Positions 16,913 to 24,871 of a stretch of 49,730 nucleotides of DNA are shown piece by piece. Origin of the DNA: Spirochaetaceae bacterium (GTDB lineage: Bacteria; Spirochaetota; Spirochaetia; SZUA-6; DRHE01); contig CP070696.1 in NCBI GenBank assembly GCA_020353535.1, forward strand, positions 1,202,486 to 1,252,215, in the 5' to 3' direction. Within the stretch, counting starts at the first letter, position 1, and every line of letters starts with the position of its first letter. A program made the translations under genes and the position numbers. Below the pieces are notes generated by a model. That model was not told the origin of the DNA and ran no database searches. It saw nothing but the letters and a program-made list of their open reading frames with translations.

Positions 16913-18452
16913 CGCAGTTTTTGCAGAGGTCCGGATAGCGTTCCTGCAGATGATCCCGGTAGTAAGGCTCAGCGGCTGTCCAGATCTCTTCCAGACTCTG
17001 CTCCAGTAGATTTCCGAGACCATGTTCGCAACGCAGGTCCTCGCGGCAGAGGCTGACCCTTCCATCCAGCAGCACGGTTACATCCCGTTTCAGATGCCAG
17101 CAGGGGAAGCGTTTCAGCGGAGAAAGATCGGTCACGCGACGGTCGGGCAAATATCCACAGAAGTGATCGTATTTTTGCACGATCACCCTGCCGGTCTGGC
17201 TCTTCCAATATCTGAAGAAGTCCTCCAGACCCTCCTCGTTTTCGTTCATCCGTACAGCCTGGGGATAGACGTGACCGGGAAACAGCGACTGCAGGACCTC
17301 CACGGACTTGTGGGCCTCTTCAAAGCCTCCTCCCCTCAGTCTCTTATATTCCTGGGGATCCCGGCTGTCGAGTGAAATGATCCAGTCCAATCCGGGGAGT
17401 TTATTCTCGGCGATGCGGGAGAACACCCCATCCTGCCAGCCGATGCCCGAACTCTCCACCACCAGCCGGAAGTTCTTGGCCAGAGCCGCGGCCGCCAGAT
17501 CTGCGAACCCGCTGTGATAGGCCGGCTCACCCCAAAGGGAAACTCCGATCGTTGCCTCCCCGCAGAAGGCGTGGATCTGCTCGAGGATTCGGATGAAATG
17601 CTTCAGCTCCATCTCTCCCTGCTTGCCGGCGACTTCAATGCCGAAGCCGGGATACGGGCAGTAGGAGCACAGCTGCGGACAACCGGCCACGATTTGAACG
17701 GCGAAGAACGAGGGCAGGGTCCGAAGGATCTCCGGCTGCTCCTTCAGAAGGCGGCAGACCGCATCGGCGGTTTCCGCGCCGCCCTGAATCACCCGCTGCA
17801 CCAGCAGCAGATTTCGCTTGCAGTCGGCGGACAGTTCGGCTCGGAGCATGCGCAGGTCCACAGGGGACAGCTCGGTTTCGATGTCGAAGGCGTTGATGTC
17901 TTTCTTGATCAGCTCGAAGAGAGCTCCCCGATCGTGGGCATGAATCGGCTCCTCGGCGGCGGAAGACCGGGATCCTTGAGCCAGCGCCAGCAGGGATGTC
18001 AACAGCGCGGGCTTCAGTATCTCCGGGCTGAGCCCGTACGGATAGCCGTCCGCGAAGGTATAGTCGGCGTAGTACTTCTGGTGATTATCCAGCATGCGTG
18101 CGCTCAACCCGGAGTCGAGCAACGGGCAATCGGCGAAGAAGTAAAACAGATTGTCGTAATCGCTGCCTGCATCCTGGAGACTGCGGAGCAGCTCGACAAT
18201 CCCCCCCGCCTTGACACGGCGGATATCGAAACCGAGATCCTCCAGGTCCATATCCGCGTCTTCCGGCAGAAGGAGCAGACAGTGCTCCACACCGGGGAGT
18301 CGGCCGGCGTACTCCCGAACTCGCTGCATGGCGGTGGCCCCGCCGGCGATGGCTTCCAGAGCGTAGGGGTTCAGGGCCAGGGCATTGGCCACGGCGAGGT
18401 TCTTCATGTCTACGGAAATTATCGACATTTCGAAAACTTTTTCAATTGCCAA
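16887..18452 (-). CDS. spiroSPASM radical SAM protein with N-terminal nucleotidyltransferase-like domain
   Basis: 521-residue fusion. Residues about 10-210 resemble an SpsF-type nucleotidyltransferase (VEHCLLLLPED, NLFYFFADCPLLDSGL, YADYTFADGYPYGLSPEIL). Residues about 250-430 form a radical SAM domain with the cluster motif CPQLCSYC (Cys258, 262, 265), LWGEPAYH and WIISLDSRD. The C-terminus is a SPASM domain with further cysteines (FPCWHL, SLCRED, RCEHGLGN, LCKNCDEYY) that would hold auxiliary iron-sulfur clusters. SPASM enzymes commonly modify peptides, but here the sugar-nucleotide-like domain and neighbours point to glycan or glycopeptide chemistry. It is first in the operon. The start is uncertain: TTG 18452, ATG 18428 or ATG 18407. 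Confidence 0.82.
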   Translation of the reverse strand: MAIEKVFEMSIISVDMKNLAVANALALNPYALEAIAGGATAMQRVREYAGRLPGVEHCLLLLPEDADMDLEDLGFDIRRVKAGGIVELLRSLQDAGSDYDNLFYFFADCPLLDSGLSARMLDNHQKYYADYTFADGYPYGLSPEILKPALLTSLLALAQGSRSSAAEEPIHAHDRGALFELIKKDINAFDIETELSPVDLRMLRAELSADCKRNLLLVQRVIQGGAETADAVCRLLKEQPEILRTLPSFFAVQIVAGCPQLCSYCPYPGFGIEVAGKQGEMELKHFIRILEQIHAFCGEATIGVSLWGEPAYHSGFADLAAAALAKNFRLVVESSGIGWQDGVFSRIAENKLPGLDWIISLDSRDPQEYKRLRGGGFEEAHKSVEVLQSLFPGHVYPQAVRMNENEEGLEDFFRYWKSQTGRVIVQKYDHFCGYLPDRRVTDLSPLKRFPCWHLKRDVTVLLDGRVSLCREDLRCEHGLGNLLEQSLEEIWTAAEPYYRDHLQERYPDLCKNCDEYYSFNF

Positions 18453-18511
18453 TCCCCCCGGAAAACGGTACCCTCACAGCAATGGTCGCCGCCCGGCGGA
18501 TTTTGTCTGCC

Positions 18512-18540
18512 TGAAAGATGTTAAAAATGTACATCTTTCA
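18512..18540. promoter_or_regulatory. 10-bp perfect inverted repeat between divergent operons
   Basis: TGAAAGATGT (18512-18521) and ACATCTTTCA (18531-18540) with a 9-bp AT-rich spacer lie in the 156-bp gap between the spiroSPASM operon and xseA. No T-run follows on either strand, so it is more likely an operator than a terminator. Confidence 0.5.
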
Positions 18541-18608
18541 AGGCCTCGATTTTCCCCGACATCCGACGGACCTAGCGACCACTGAAACGCAACGGAGAGA
18601 CGCTGAGA

Positions 18609-19826
18609 GTGAAGGCTGCGAACGACCAACCGGAGCATGCTTACTCGGTTACTCAGATCACCTCCCTGATTCGGGACCTGCTTGAGGGGGAGTTTTTCGG
18701 CATCACCGTGGAGGGGGAAATTTCCAACTTCCGTCCCTCCAGCACGGGGCATCTGTACTTCAGCCTGAAGGACGAACAGTCGGTGCTCTCCGCCGTTATG
18801 TTCAAGAACCGACTGTTCGGATTGAGCTTCAAACCGGCGGACGGCATGGTGGTCCGGGCCACCGGCAACATATCCGTATACGCCAAACGCGGCACCTACC
18901 AGCTGATCTGCGAGTCCCTGCAGAAGGCAGGAGAGGGAGAGCTGCTGGCCCTGCTGGAGAAACGCAAAGCCGAGCTGGCATCCGAGGGGCTGTTCGACAG
19001 GGAGCGCAAGCAGCCCCTGCCCCTGTTTCCCGCCCGGGTTGCCGTGGTCACCTCTCCCACCGGTGCGGCAATCAGAGATATCCTGCGGGTGCTGAAGCGC
19101 AGGAACGCCGGGCTCAACCTGGTCATTCTGCCCTCCCCAGTTCAGGGAGAGGGGGCGGCTGAGACCATTGCCGGCCAGATCCGGCGGGCGAATGAGTTCG
19201 AGATGGGGGACGTGTTGATCGTCACCCGGGGCGGCGGATCCTTGGAAGATCTTCTGCCCTTTTACGAGGAGGTGGTGGTCAGGGCTATTGCCGAGTCCCG
19301 CATCCCGGTAATCTCGGCGGTGGGTCACGAAATCGATACCACCCTGACCGATCTAGTCGCGGATGTCCGGGCTCCCACCCCGTCCGCGGCCGCGGAGATG
19401 GTGTCCGCCTCGCGGCTGGAGCTTTCCGACCGGCTCGCCGCTATACGCAATGGCATCAGCGAGGCCCTGCAATCGCGGGTGGAACGGATCCGCCTGCTAC
19501 TGTCCCAGTTCACCCCGGACAACCTGATCCGCAACTTCCAGATCTACGTACAGCCCTACGCGCTGCAGGTGGAGGAAACCCGGGATGAGCTCAAGTTGTC
19601 CACGGAGCGCCTGCTGGTGCCCGCCCGGCATCGCCTGGATCTCCTCTCTCAGGCCATCCGCTCCAACTCGCCTCTGGCGGTGCTGCAGCGGGGCTACGCC
19701 GTGGTCAGCAGTGAAAAGACGGGGCAGGTCCTACTCTCCAGTCGGGAGATAAACACCGCTGAAACCGTGAACATACGACTCCACCGGGGTCGGCTTCGGG
19801 CCGAAGTCAAGGAGAAAGAAGAATGA
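18609..19826 (+). CDS. xseA: Exodeoxyribonuclease VII large subunit
   Basis: XseA, 405 residues, close to the usual length. With XseB it forms exonuclease VII, which degrades single-stranded DNA from both ends. An N-terminal OB-fold (YSVTQITSLIRDLLEGEFFGITVEGEISNFRPSSTGHLYFSLKD) precedes the catalytic region (RVAVVTSPTGAAIRDILRVLKRRN, LIVTRGGGSLEDLLPFYEEVVVRAI, SAVGHEIDTTLTDLVADVRAPTPSAAAEM) and a helical C-terminus ending in the usual LQRGYAVV segment. GTG start behind GGAGAGA. It overlaps xseB by ATGA. Confidence 0.97.
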   Translation: MKAANDQPEHAYSVTQITSLIRDLLEGEFFGITVEGEISNFRPSSTGHLYFSLKDEQSVLSAVMFKNRLFGLSFKPADGMVVRATGNISVYAKRGTYQLICESLQKAGEGELLALLEKRKAELASEGLFDRERKQPLPLFPARVAVVTSPTGAAIRDILRVLKRRNAGLNLVILPSPVQGEGAAETIAGQIRRANEFEMGDVLIVTRGGGSLEDLLPFYEEVVVRAIAESRIPVISAVGHEIDTTLTDLVADVRAPTPSAAAEMVSASRLELSDRLAAIRNGISEALQSRVERIRLLLSQFTPDNLIRNFQIYVQPYALQVEETRDELKLSTERLLVPARHRLDLLSQAIRSNSPLAVLQRGYAVVSSEKTGQVLLSSREINTAETVNIRLHRGRLRAEVKEKEE

Positions 19827-20083
19827 AGAGTTTTGAAGATCGCCTCAACCGTTTGGAGACCCTGAGCGAGAAGCTGCGGGAGGGTAAGATCCCCCTGGAG
19901 GAGGCGGTATCCATCTTCGAGGAGGGCATGAAGCTGGCCAAGGAGCTGGAGAAAGAGCTGGCCAAGATCGAGCGGAAAGTTGAGATTCTGGTGAACGAGC
20001 CCCAAAAGAAGAGCGGAGGCGAGGCCGGGGAGAAACCGGTCCTGGAGCTGTTTCCCGAGCTCGAGGAGGGCGAGGAAAGCTGA
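19823..20083 (+). CDS. xseB: Exodeoxyribonuclease VII small subunit
   Basis: XseB, 86 residues. The family core is plain: FEDRLNRLETLSEKLREGKIPLEEAVSIFEEGMKLAKELEKELAKIERKVEIL. The ATG lies inside the end of xseA (ATGA overlap), so the two subunits are coupled in translation. The tail beyond residue 65 is acidic and variable. Confidence 0.96.
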   Translation: MKSFEDRLNRLETLSEKLREGKIPLEEAVSIFEEGMKLAKELEKELAKIERKVEILVNEPQKKSGGEAGEKPVLELFPELEEGEES

Positions 20084-20110
20084 GCTGCCTGCGGCCGGAG
20101 TGTGCTGTCG

Positions 20111-20190
20111 ACAGCCGGGATGAGCGGCCAACAGCCAGAATGAGCCACCGGCAGCCGGGATGGGCGAGCGGCGATCGGGAAAACCGGCCG
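20111..20190. repeat. Four imperfect 20-bp tandem repeats
   Basis: Consecutive units of exactly 20 bp begin at 20111, 20131, 20151 and 20171 (first unit ACAGCCGGGATGAGCGGCCA). They fill the gap between the convergent xseB and DUF192 genes. The fourth copy is the most diverged. Confidence 0.8.
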
Positions 20191-20195
20191 GCAGC

Positions 20196-20639
20196 CTAGG
20201 GAAAATCCGCGGGAAGTATCACCCGATCCCCGACACCCACATCCAGCTCGGAAAGAACGCCGGCTGGAAGCTCCAGGCCGTAGCGTGCCGCCCTTTCGGA
20301 CACCACGCTTTTCAAGGAAAGAGGTTTCAACTCCTCGATCTGAAGGATCGTCCCGTCTTTTGAGAGAAAGGCCAAAGTCAGCGGGATGGTGGTGTTCTTC
20401 ATCCAGAAGGCCAGGTGCTGATCCGTGTCGTATACGAAGATCATCCCATCCCGGGCTCCGAGGGACTTGCGGTCCATCAGGCCCTGCCGCTTCTGCTCTG
20501 CCGTGCGGGCCACCTCCACCCGGAAGGACTGCCCGCCGATGATGATCTCGATCCGTTCCTCCAATCCGCTGCCGCAGGCCACGAATGTGCCGCTGCCTAG
20601 GAGGATTCCCGCTATGAAAATGATGTGCTTACGTTTCAC
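20196..20639 (-). CDS. DUF192 lipoprotein
   Basis: 147-residue DUF192 protein with a signal peptide ending VACGS, probably a lipoprotein (Cys22). The family signature is present: RTAEQKRQGLMDRKSLGARDGMIFVYD, HLAFWMKNTTIPLTLAFLSKDGTILQI and a final YGLELPAG.LSELDVGVGDRV. DUF192 function is unsettled; members are small envelope or secreted proteins. It starts at GTG behind AGGAA and is convergent with xseB. Confidence 0.85.
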   Translation of the reverse strand: MKRKHIIFIAGILLGSGTFVACGSGLEERIEIIIGGQSFRVEVARTAEQKRQGLMDRKSLGARDGMIFVYDTDQHLAFWMKNTTIPLTLAFLSKDGTILQIEELKPLSLKSVVSERAARYGLELPAGVLSELDVGVGDRVILPADFP

Positions 20640-20706
20640 AAGAGTTCCTGGTTCCCCTATCCCCTGATTGGACCGTCACTGAATAGCTAAAGCCGAAAAA
20701 GGAGGG

Positions 20707-21276
20707 TTAGAACTGTTGGAGAAAATTGTCCTTGGAAATCTCCCACAGGTCTTCCTGGACCTGTCCCTCCTCTTTCAAGGTTTCGAAAACCGCGCTGTCA
20801 ATATACTTGACGTTCAGGGGACGTTCAAGGGACAGGCGCAGACCTTCGAACTGCCAGACCGCTTCGCTGGGATCCAGTCTGGTCGGCTGCCCGTATTTTT
20901 CCGAGAGGGTGGAATAGAGGGTGTAGTAGTCCAGGCGATCGGGATCCATGGACAGGATCATGATATACAAGCGCTCCTGATCGAACTGAAAGTAGGCTCG
21001 CCGGATGAATGAGCTGCCGGAGGTTTCGATCAGGGTTTGGGGAGGCAGGGGAAGGAAGCTGATGTCCGGATCCCCCCGATAGTCAAACAGGGGATCCCGG
21101 ATCAACAGCTCTTTGACCTGTTCGAGCTCCATGCCCAACTCGATGGAGCGGAAACCCCGCGGAGCTTGGAGCTCGACCCGCTCCTCAGGGACACCCTCCT
21201 GCGCGCCGCATAGTGCGGAGGCCAGGAGAAGCAGCAGCCCAAGCAGCTGGAAGAGTCTGTTTCGGCGCAGGACCAT
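20707..21276 (-). CDS. Secreted protein of unknown function
   Basis: 189 residues, not recognised. A signal peptide (LFQLLGLLLLLASALCGA) is followed by a soluble domain: FRSIELGMELEQVKELLIRDPLFDYRGDPDI, IRRAYFQFDQERLYIMILSMD and DYYTLYSTLSEKYGQPTRLDP..AVWQFEGLRLSLERPLNVKYID. This pattern (a 'length-of-method, reload' like opening with a later strand pair) recalls small periplasmic domains that compare coefficient-like inputs, but I give no function. GGAGG six bases before ATG fixes the start. It lies 11 bp after the cyclic-nucleotide-binding gene and is probably in one transcript with it and the channel. Confidence 0.7.
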   Translation of the reverse strand: MVLRRNRLFQLLGLLLLLASALCGAQEGVPEERVELQAPRGFRSIELGMELEQVKELLIRDPLFDYRGDPDISFLPLPPQTLIETSGSSFIRRAYFQFDQERLYIMILSMDPDRLDYYTLYSTLSEKYGQPTRLDPSEAVWQFEGLRLSLERPLNVKYIDSAVFETLKEEGQVQEDLWEISKDNFLQQF

Positions 21277-21287
21277 CGCTTTTCCTC

Positions 21288-21809
21288 CTATTTCGACAGG
21301 GCGATGCTCAGGGCGGTTGTGAGCTTCAGGATGTCTTGATTGCCCTGGCGAACCCGGTGGCAGAGCACCTCGGCTATTCTGCGCACCAGCATGTAGCCCA
21401 GGGCGCAGTTCTGCTGGGCGAGGCGTTCGAAATCATCCCGCTTGATCTCGTACAGCAGGCAGTCGGTGGAAGCCGTAAGGGTGGCACTGCGCACGTCGTT
21501 TTCGAACATGGCCATATCACCGAAGAAGGACACGTAGCGGGCGTCCAGGCGAACCATCGATTTCTCCGCCTGGCTGAAGCCGCGCTTGCCCGTCTTCAGA
21601 GTGAGGTTCTTGGTCACCATGACCTGGCCTTCGGCGAACAGGTACATCGAATCCCCGACATCACCCTCCCGCATGATCACCTCGCCGGCCGGTACCTTTA
21701 CCTCCTTGGCGATGCGCCGCAGCGCCTCCACCTCCGTATCGGAAAAACCCGACAGCATCTCGATCTTCTTGAAGCGAGCTGAATCCGTCTTCTCTCGTCG
21801 TTTGGCCAT
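21288..21809 (-). CDS. Cyclic-nucleotide-binding domain protein
   Basis: 173 residues that consist almost only of a CAP-type cyclic-nucleotide-binding domain: FKKIEMLSGFSDTEVEALRRIAKEVKVPAGEVIMREGDVGDSMYLFAEGQVMV, then VSFFGDMAMFENDVRSATLTASTDCLLYEIKRDDFERL. There is no helix-turn-helix, so it is not a Crp-type regulator by itself. It lies 17 bp after the potassium-channel gene in the same direction, which suggests a detached cytoplasmic sensor acting with the channel. Confidence 0.85.
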   Translation of the reverse strand: MAKRREKTDSARFKKIEMLSGFSDTEVEALRRIAKEVKVPAGEVIMREGDVGDSMYLFAEGQVMVTKNLTLKTGKRGFSQAEKSMVRLDARYVSFFGDMAMFENDVRSATLTASTDCLLYEIKRDDFERLAQQNCALGYMLVRRIAEVLCHRVRQGNQDILKLTTALSIALSK

Positions 21810-21826
21810 GGCGCTTCCAGTCCTCT

Positions 21827-23008
21827 TTAGCCCGCCGCGTTACCGATCACGAAGGCGGCTTCATTCTCCTTGATCACATAATCCGAACCGGGATTGAGCT
21901 TGATCTCCAGCTCCTCCTTCTCGCCCTCGAAAACATCCAGCTCGGCCTCGGCGAATTTGGCCTTTATGAAGGCATCGATTGCGGAGGATCCTTCGGAGAG
22001 GATGTCGTCCAGAGACATCTTCTTCTCCTCGGAGAGAAAACCGATCAGAACTCCCATTCCCGATTTCAGAAAATGCTCGGAAAGCTCGGCGAAGGACTTG
22101 CCCACGAAAGCAAGGGGCACTGCCACCTGTTTGAGGTGGCTGCGGCTGGTGAAGGAGAGCAGCTGTTTGGTGACCCTGGGAATGGCGGGAGACACGGTCG
22201 CGCTGGAAAGGAGAAAGCCGTTGAACTCCCCGTACACCAGGATGTCATCGACATTGGCCCGGCGCAGATGGCCCTCGTTCTCCGGATTCACCAACTCCGC
22301 GGTGGTCAGGATATCCGGATTCAGCGCCTTGATGGCCAGGGCGGCCAGTATGGTTCGCTCATCGGCGTTGGCAAGGGTGTTTTTTCCCGAGGTGTCGGAG
22401 AGAATGATGGCTGCCCGGGCCGAGGCCAAAGAAGCCCGGCGCAGCGACTTCTCATTGCTGAAATCCCCCCGAACGAAACGCAGGTCCATGTCCTCATGAC
22501 GGGCGTTCAGCGCCTGAAATTCCTCGGGATCCATCTCATTGACCAGTACCACCGCCCGTCCTCCGGGCAGGTGATTCAGGCCTTCCAGAATTCGCTCTGC
22601 GTTTACGTTCCAGCCGCAGAGCACGGCGTGGGAACGGGCGGTAATATCCTGCAAACCTTTACCCTCCCTGATTTTCCGGTCCACGAATATACTGGCAATG
22701 GTCCCGGAAAGAGTGGAAATCGTAACGATTCCCATCAACATCAGTACAATCGCCAACACTCTTCCAAGAGTCGTGACCGGATAACGATCTCCGTAACCGA
22801 CTGTGGTAATGGTAACGAAGGCCCACCAAATCGAGTCGAAGAGCCGGCTGAACATGCCCCTGTTCGGTCCTGTTTCGGCTACGAACACCAACACCCCGCC
22901 CAGAACGACCAGCAGCAGAACAAACACCACCAGCTTGGGCAGGTTTTCCCTGCGAACGCTTCTGTAGAAGCCTCGGGCGGCTCGGAAGATGAAAAAGTCT
23001 CGGAACAT
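21827..23008 (-). CDS. Potassium channel with RCK (TrkA-N) domains
   Basis: 393-residue two-helix ion channel: transmembrane segments at about 25-45 and 82-108 frame a pore helix and the selectivity filter TITTVGYGD (residues 66-74), followed by an RCK/TrkA-N Rossmann domain (HAVLCGWNVNAERILEGLNHL, AVVLVNE, AAIILSDTSGKNTLANADERTILAALAIKALNP, VNPENEGHLRRANVDDILVYGEFNGFLLSSA) and a C-terminal ligand region. It mediates gated K+ flux, probably ligand-controlled. The neighbouring cyclic-nucleotide-binding protein, encoded separately, is a likely partner. It is divergent from the PEGA lipoprotein gene. Confidence 0.93.
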   Translation of the reverse strand: MFRDFFIFRAARGFYRSVRRENLPKLVVFVLLLVVLGGVLVFVAETGPNRGMFSRLFDSIWWAFVTITTVGYGDRYPVTTLGRVLAIVLMLMGIVTISTLSGTIASIFVDRKIREGKGLQDITARSHAVLCGWNVNAERILEGLNHLPGGRAVVLVNEMDPEEFQALNARHEDMDLRFVRGDFSNEKSLRRASLASARAAIILSDTSGKNTLANADERTILAALAIKALNPDILTTAELVNPENEGHLRRANVDDILVYGEFNGFLLSSATVSPAIPRVTKQLLSFTSRSHLKQVAVPLAFVGKSFAELSEHFLKSGMGVLIGFLSEEKKMSLDDILSEGSSAIDAFIKAKFAEAELDVFEGEKEELEIKLNPGSDYVIKENEAAFVIGNAAG

Positions 23009-23101
23009 GGGCTTGTCATTTAGTTTATCGGCTTATTGGCGCGCAAAAAAAGTCCGGAGCGCAAGTTGCATTCCCAGACAGGGGTGGGATACATTGGGAT
23101 T

Positions 23102-24811
23102 ATGGAGCGGACGGTCATCCTGTTTTTTGTCGTTCTCCTCGTCTGGGGCTTGATGGGCTGTTCCACGACCAAGGGAACCTTGCTGGAGAAGACGACGGAG
23201 CGGGAGGAAAAGGACAGCGAGGTCAAGATTCCCAGTCCCCGGAGAACTGAGGAGGGCTATGATCCTCAAGAGGACTACAAGCCTGATATAGATTTCTATG
23301 AGCCTGAAAAAGAAAAAAAAATAGGCCTGGACATCCGCTCCACTCCAAGTGGTGTCAGCGTTTATCTGGACAACCGCAATGTGGGGATCACGCCCCTGGT
23401 CATCGCGGATGTCAGGGAAGGTCGGCATAAGCTCACCTTGAAGAGGGAAGGCTTCTACAGCAAGACCGTGTGGATCACCTACACCGGCGGCACGGCCAAA
23501 TACTACTTCACCCTGGTCGAGATCACCGGGTTTTTAAGGGTTACGGCAGTTCCGCCTGAGGCGCAGATCAGCCTGGGCTCTTCCTGGCTTCCCGCGGGCA
23601 AGCCGCATGAAATCGCGGTGGGCTCACACATCCTCCGCGTCCGGGCATTCGGATACGAGGAGGAGAGTTTCGCGGTCAATATCCGAATGGGGAGAACGAC
23701 CGAGCTATCTGTCGTCTTGAAGGAGGTGGACTTCTCCCTTTCGAACCTCGACGCCAACAGACTGGCTTTCAATCCCAACAATTCGGGTCTGCTGGGAAGC
23801 ATTCAAATCCGTTTCCGGGTCAGCGGCCCCGGTAGCGGCCGGGCTGAGATTGTTGACTCCCAGAATCGGATCGTGATGTCCCGAGATTTCGGCACCTTTA
23901 CGACCTGGGAACAGAGCTTTGCCTGGGATGGCCGTGACCGGCAGAGAGTGCCCCTGCCCGACGGCACCTACACGGTGCGCATCCAGGCTGAAGGGGCCAG
24001 ACACGGGGAGCGGGAAACTGCCGAGTTCGCAGTGAAGATCGACAGCTCGATCGTGCTTCGCTTTCGCAGCCTATGGAGCGGCAGCGCCGGCCTGCTCTAC
24101 GCGCCCACACCGGAAATACTGCCGAGAGGAAGCGTTCAAGTGTCTTCCGTGGTTCTAGCCCATGCGAGCAGCGGTGCGGAAGGGACCGTTGTACGGACAC
24201 CGGTGAACTTCGGATTACGGGTGGGACTGGACCGACGGAACCTCTTCGAGCTGGACACCTCGGCCGGCGGGATCATCGGTTTCAGCGATGACACCCTCAT
24301 GCTGCCCTGGTTTGCAAGTGCGGCCTTCAAGGCCTCCCTGTTGAGATTACCGGGCAATTTCGGCCTGGGTACCACGGCCCAAATGAAGCTCACCTACCAG
24401 GATGCCCGTACCGACACCCTGGCCAACTCCAGCGGACTTTCGCTGGGTCTGCCCACCGCCCTGCACTGGGGTCCTCTATCGCTTCTGCTCGCCCCGGAGC
24501 TGATCCTGTCCCCCTACAGCGTTAGCTACGACCCGGATGAGACCGTCGAGCTCGATTTATACGAATGGATGTACGGCCGTGTCGGCCTGCTGTTGGATCT
24601 GCCGCCGTTCTCTTTCGGAGCATCCCTGTCCCTGCGTTCCCTGCCTTTCAATGAGGGATTCGCACTGGACCTTCCCTTCCAGACGGCTCTGGAGGCGCAC
24701 TGGCTGATCCCGAAAACCCAGCTGTTCCTCTCCCTGTACGTGGCCGGCGACTTCGAGTCCTCGGATTCTTACTATCTGTTTGGGGGAGCGGGTTTGGGGA
24801 TCCTCAACTAA
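23102..24811 (+). CDS. PEGA-domain lipoprotein with barrel-like C-terminus
   Basis: 569 residues from ATG 23102. Lipobox LMGC at residues 17-20. After an acidic linker come two PEGA repeats (LDIRSTPSGVSVYLDNRNVGITPLVIADVREGRHKLTLKREGF; then GFLRVTAVPPEAQISLGSSWLPAGKPHEIAVGSHILRVRAFGYEE). A FlgD/Big-like strand domain follows (ARLAFNPNN..LLGSIQIRFRVSGP..AWDGRDRQRVPLPDGTYTVRIQAEG), and then about 230 residues of alternating strands resembling an outer-membrane barrel. PEGA domains are envelope-associated. The upstream frame from 23036 is not used, since it would bury the lipoprotein signal. Confidence 0.75.
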   Translation: MERTVILFFVVLLVWGLMGCSTTKGTLLEKTTEREEKDSEVKIPSPRRTEEGYDPQEDYKPDIDFYEPEKEKKIGLDIRSTPSGVSVYLDNRNVGITPLVIADVREGRHKLTLKREGFYSKTVWITYTGGTAKYYFTLVEITGFLRVTAVPPEAQISLGSSWLPAGKPHEIAVGSHILRVRAFGYEEESFAVNIRMGRTTELSVVLKEVDFSLSNLDANRLAFNPNNSGLLGSIQIRFRVSGPGSGRAEIVDSQNRIVMSRDFGTFTTWEQSFAWDGRDRQRVPLPDGTYTVRIQAEGARHGERETAEFAVKIDSSIVLRFRSLWSGSAGLLYAPTPEILPRGSVQVSSVVLAHASSGAEGTVVRTPVNFGLRVGLDRRNLFELDTSAGGIIGFSDDTLMLPWFASAAFKASLLRLPGNFGLGTTAQMKLTYQDARTDTLANSSGLSLGLPTALHWGPLSLLLAPELILSPYSVSYDPDETVELDLYEWMYGRVGLLLDLPPFSFGASLSLRSLPFNEGFALDLPFQTALEAHWLIPKTQLFLSLYVAGDFESSDSYYLFGGAGLGILN

Positions 24812-24813
24812 CG

Positions 24814-24871
24814 ACGCTCAGCGAGGCGCGCTCAGCGGGACCCGCTCGGCGAGGTACGCTCAGCGCAGGAA
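24814..24871. repeat. Four 14-bp tandem repeats between convergent genes
   Basis: GCTCAGCG-type units begin at 24816, 24830, 24844 and 24858, exactly 14 bp apart (GCTCAGCGAGGC, GCTCAGCGGGAC, GCTCGGCGAGGT, GCTCAGCGCAGG). The last copy supplies the stop codon of the zinc-ribbon gene. Confidence 0.8.

Noticed and set aside
21288..21809. Crp/Fnr-type transcription factor
   Set aside because: The protein ends after the cyclic-nucleotide-binding domain and has no helix-turn-helix.
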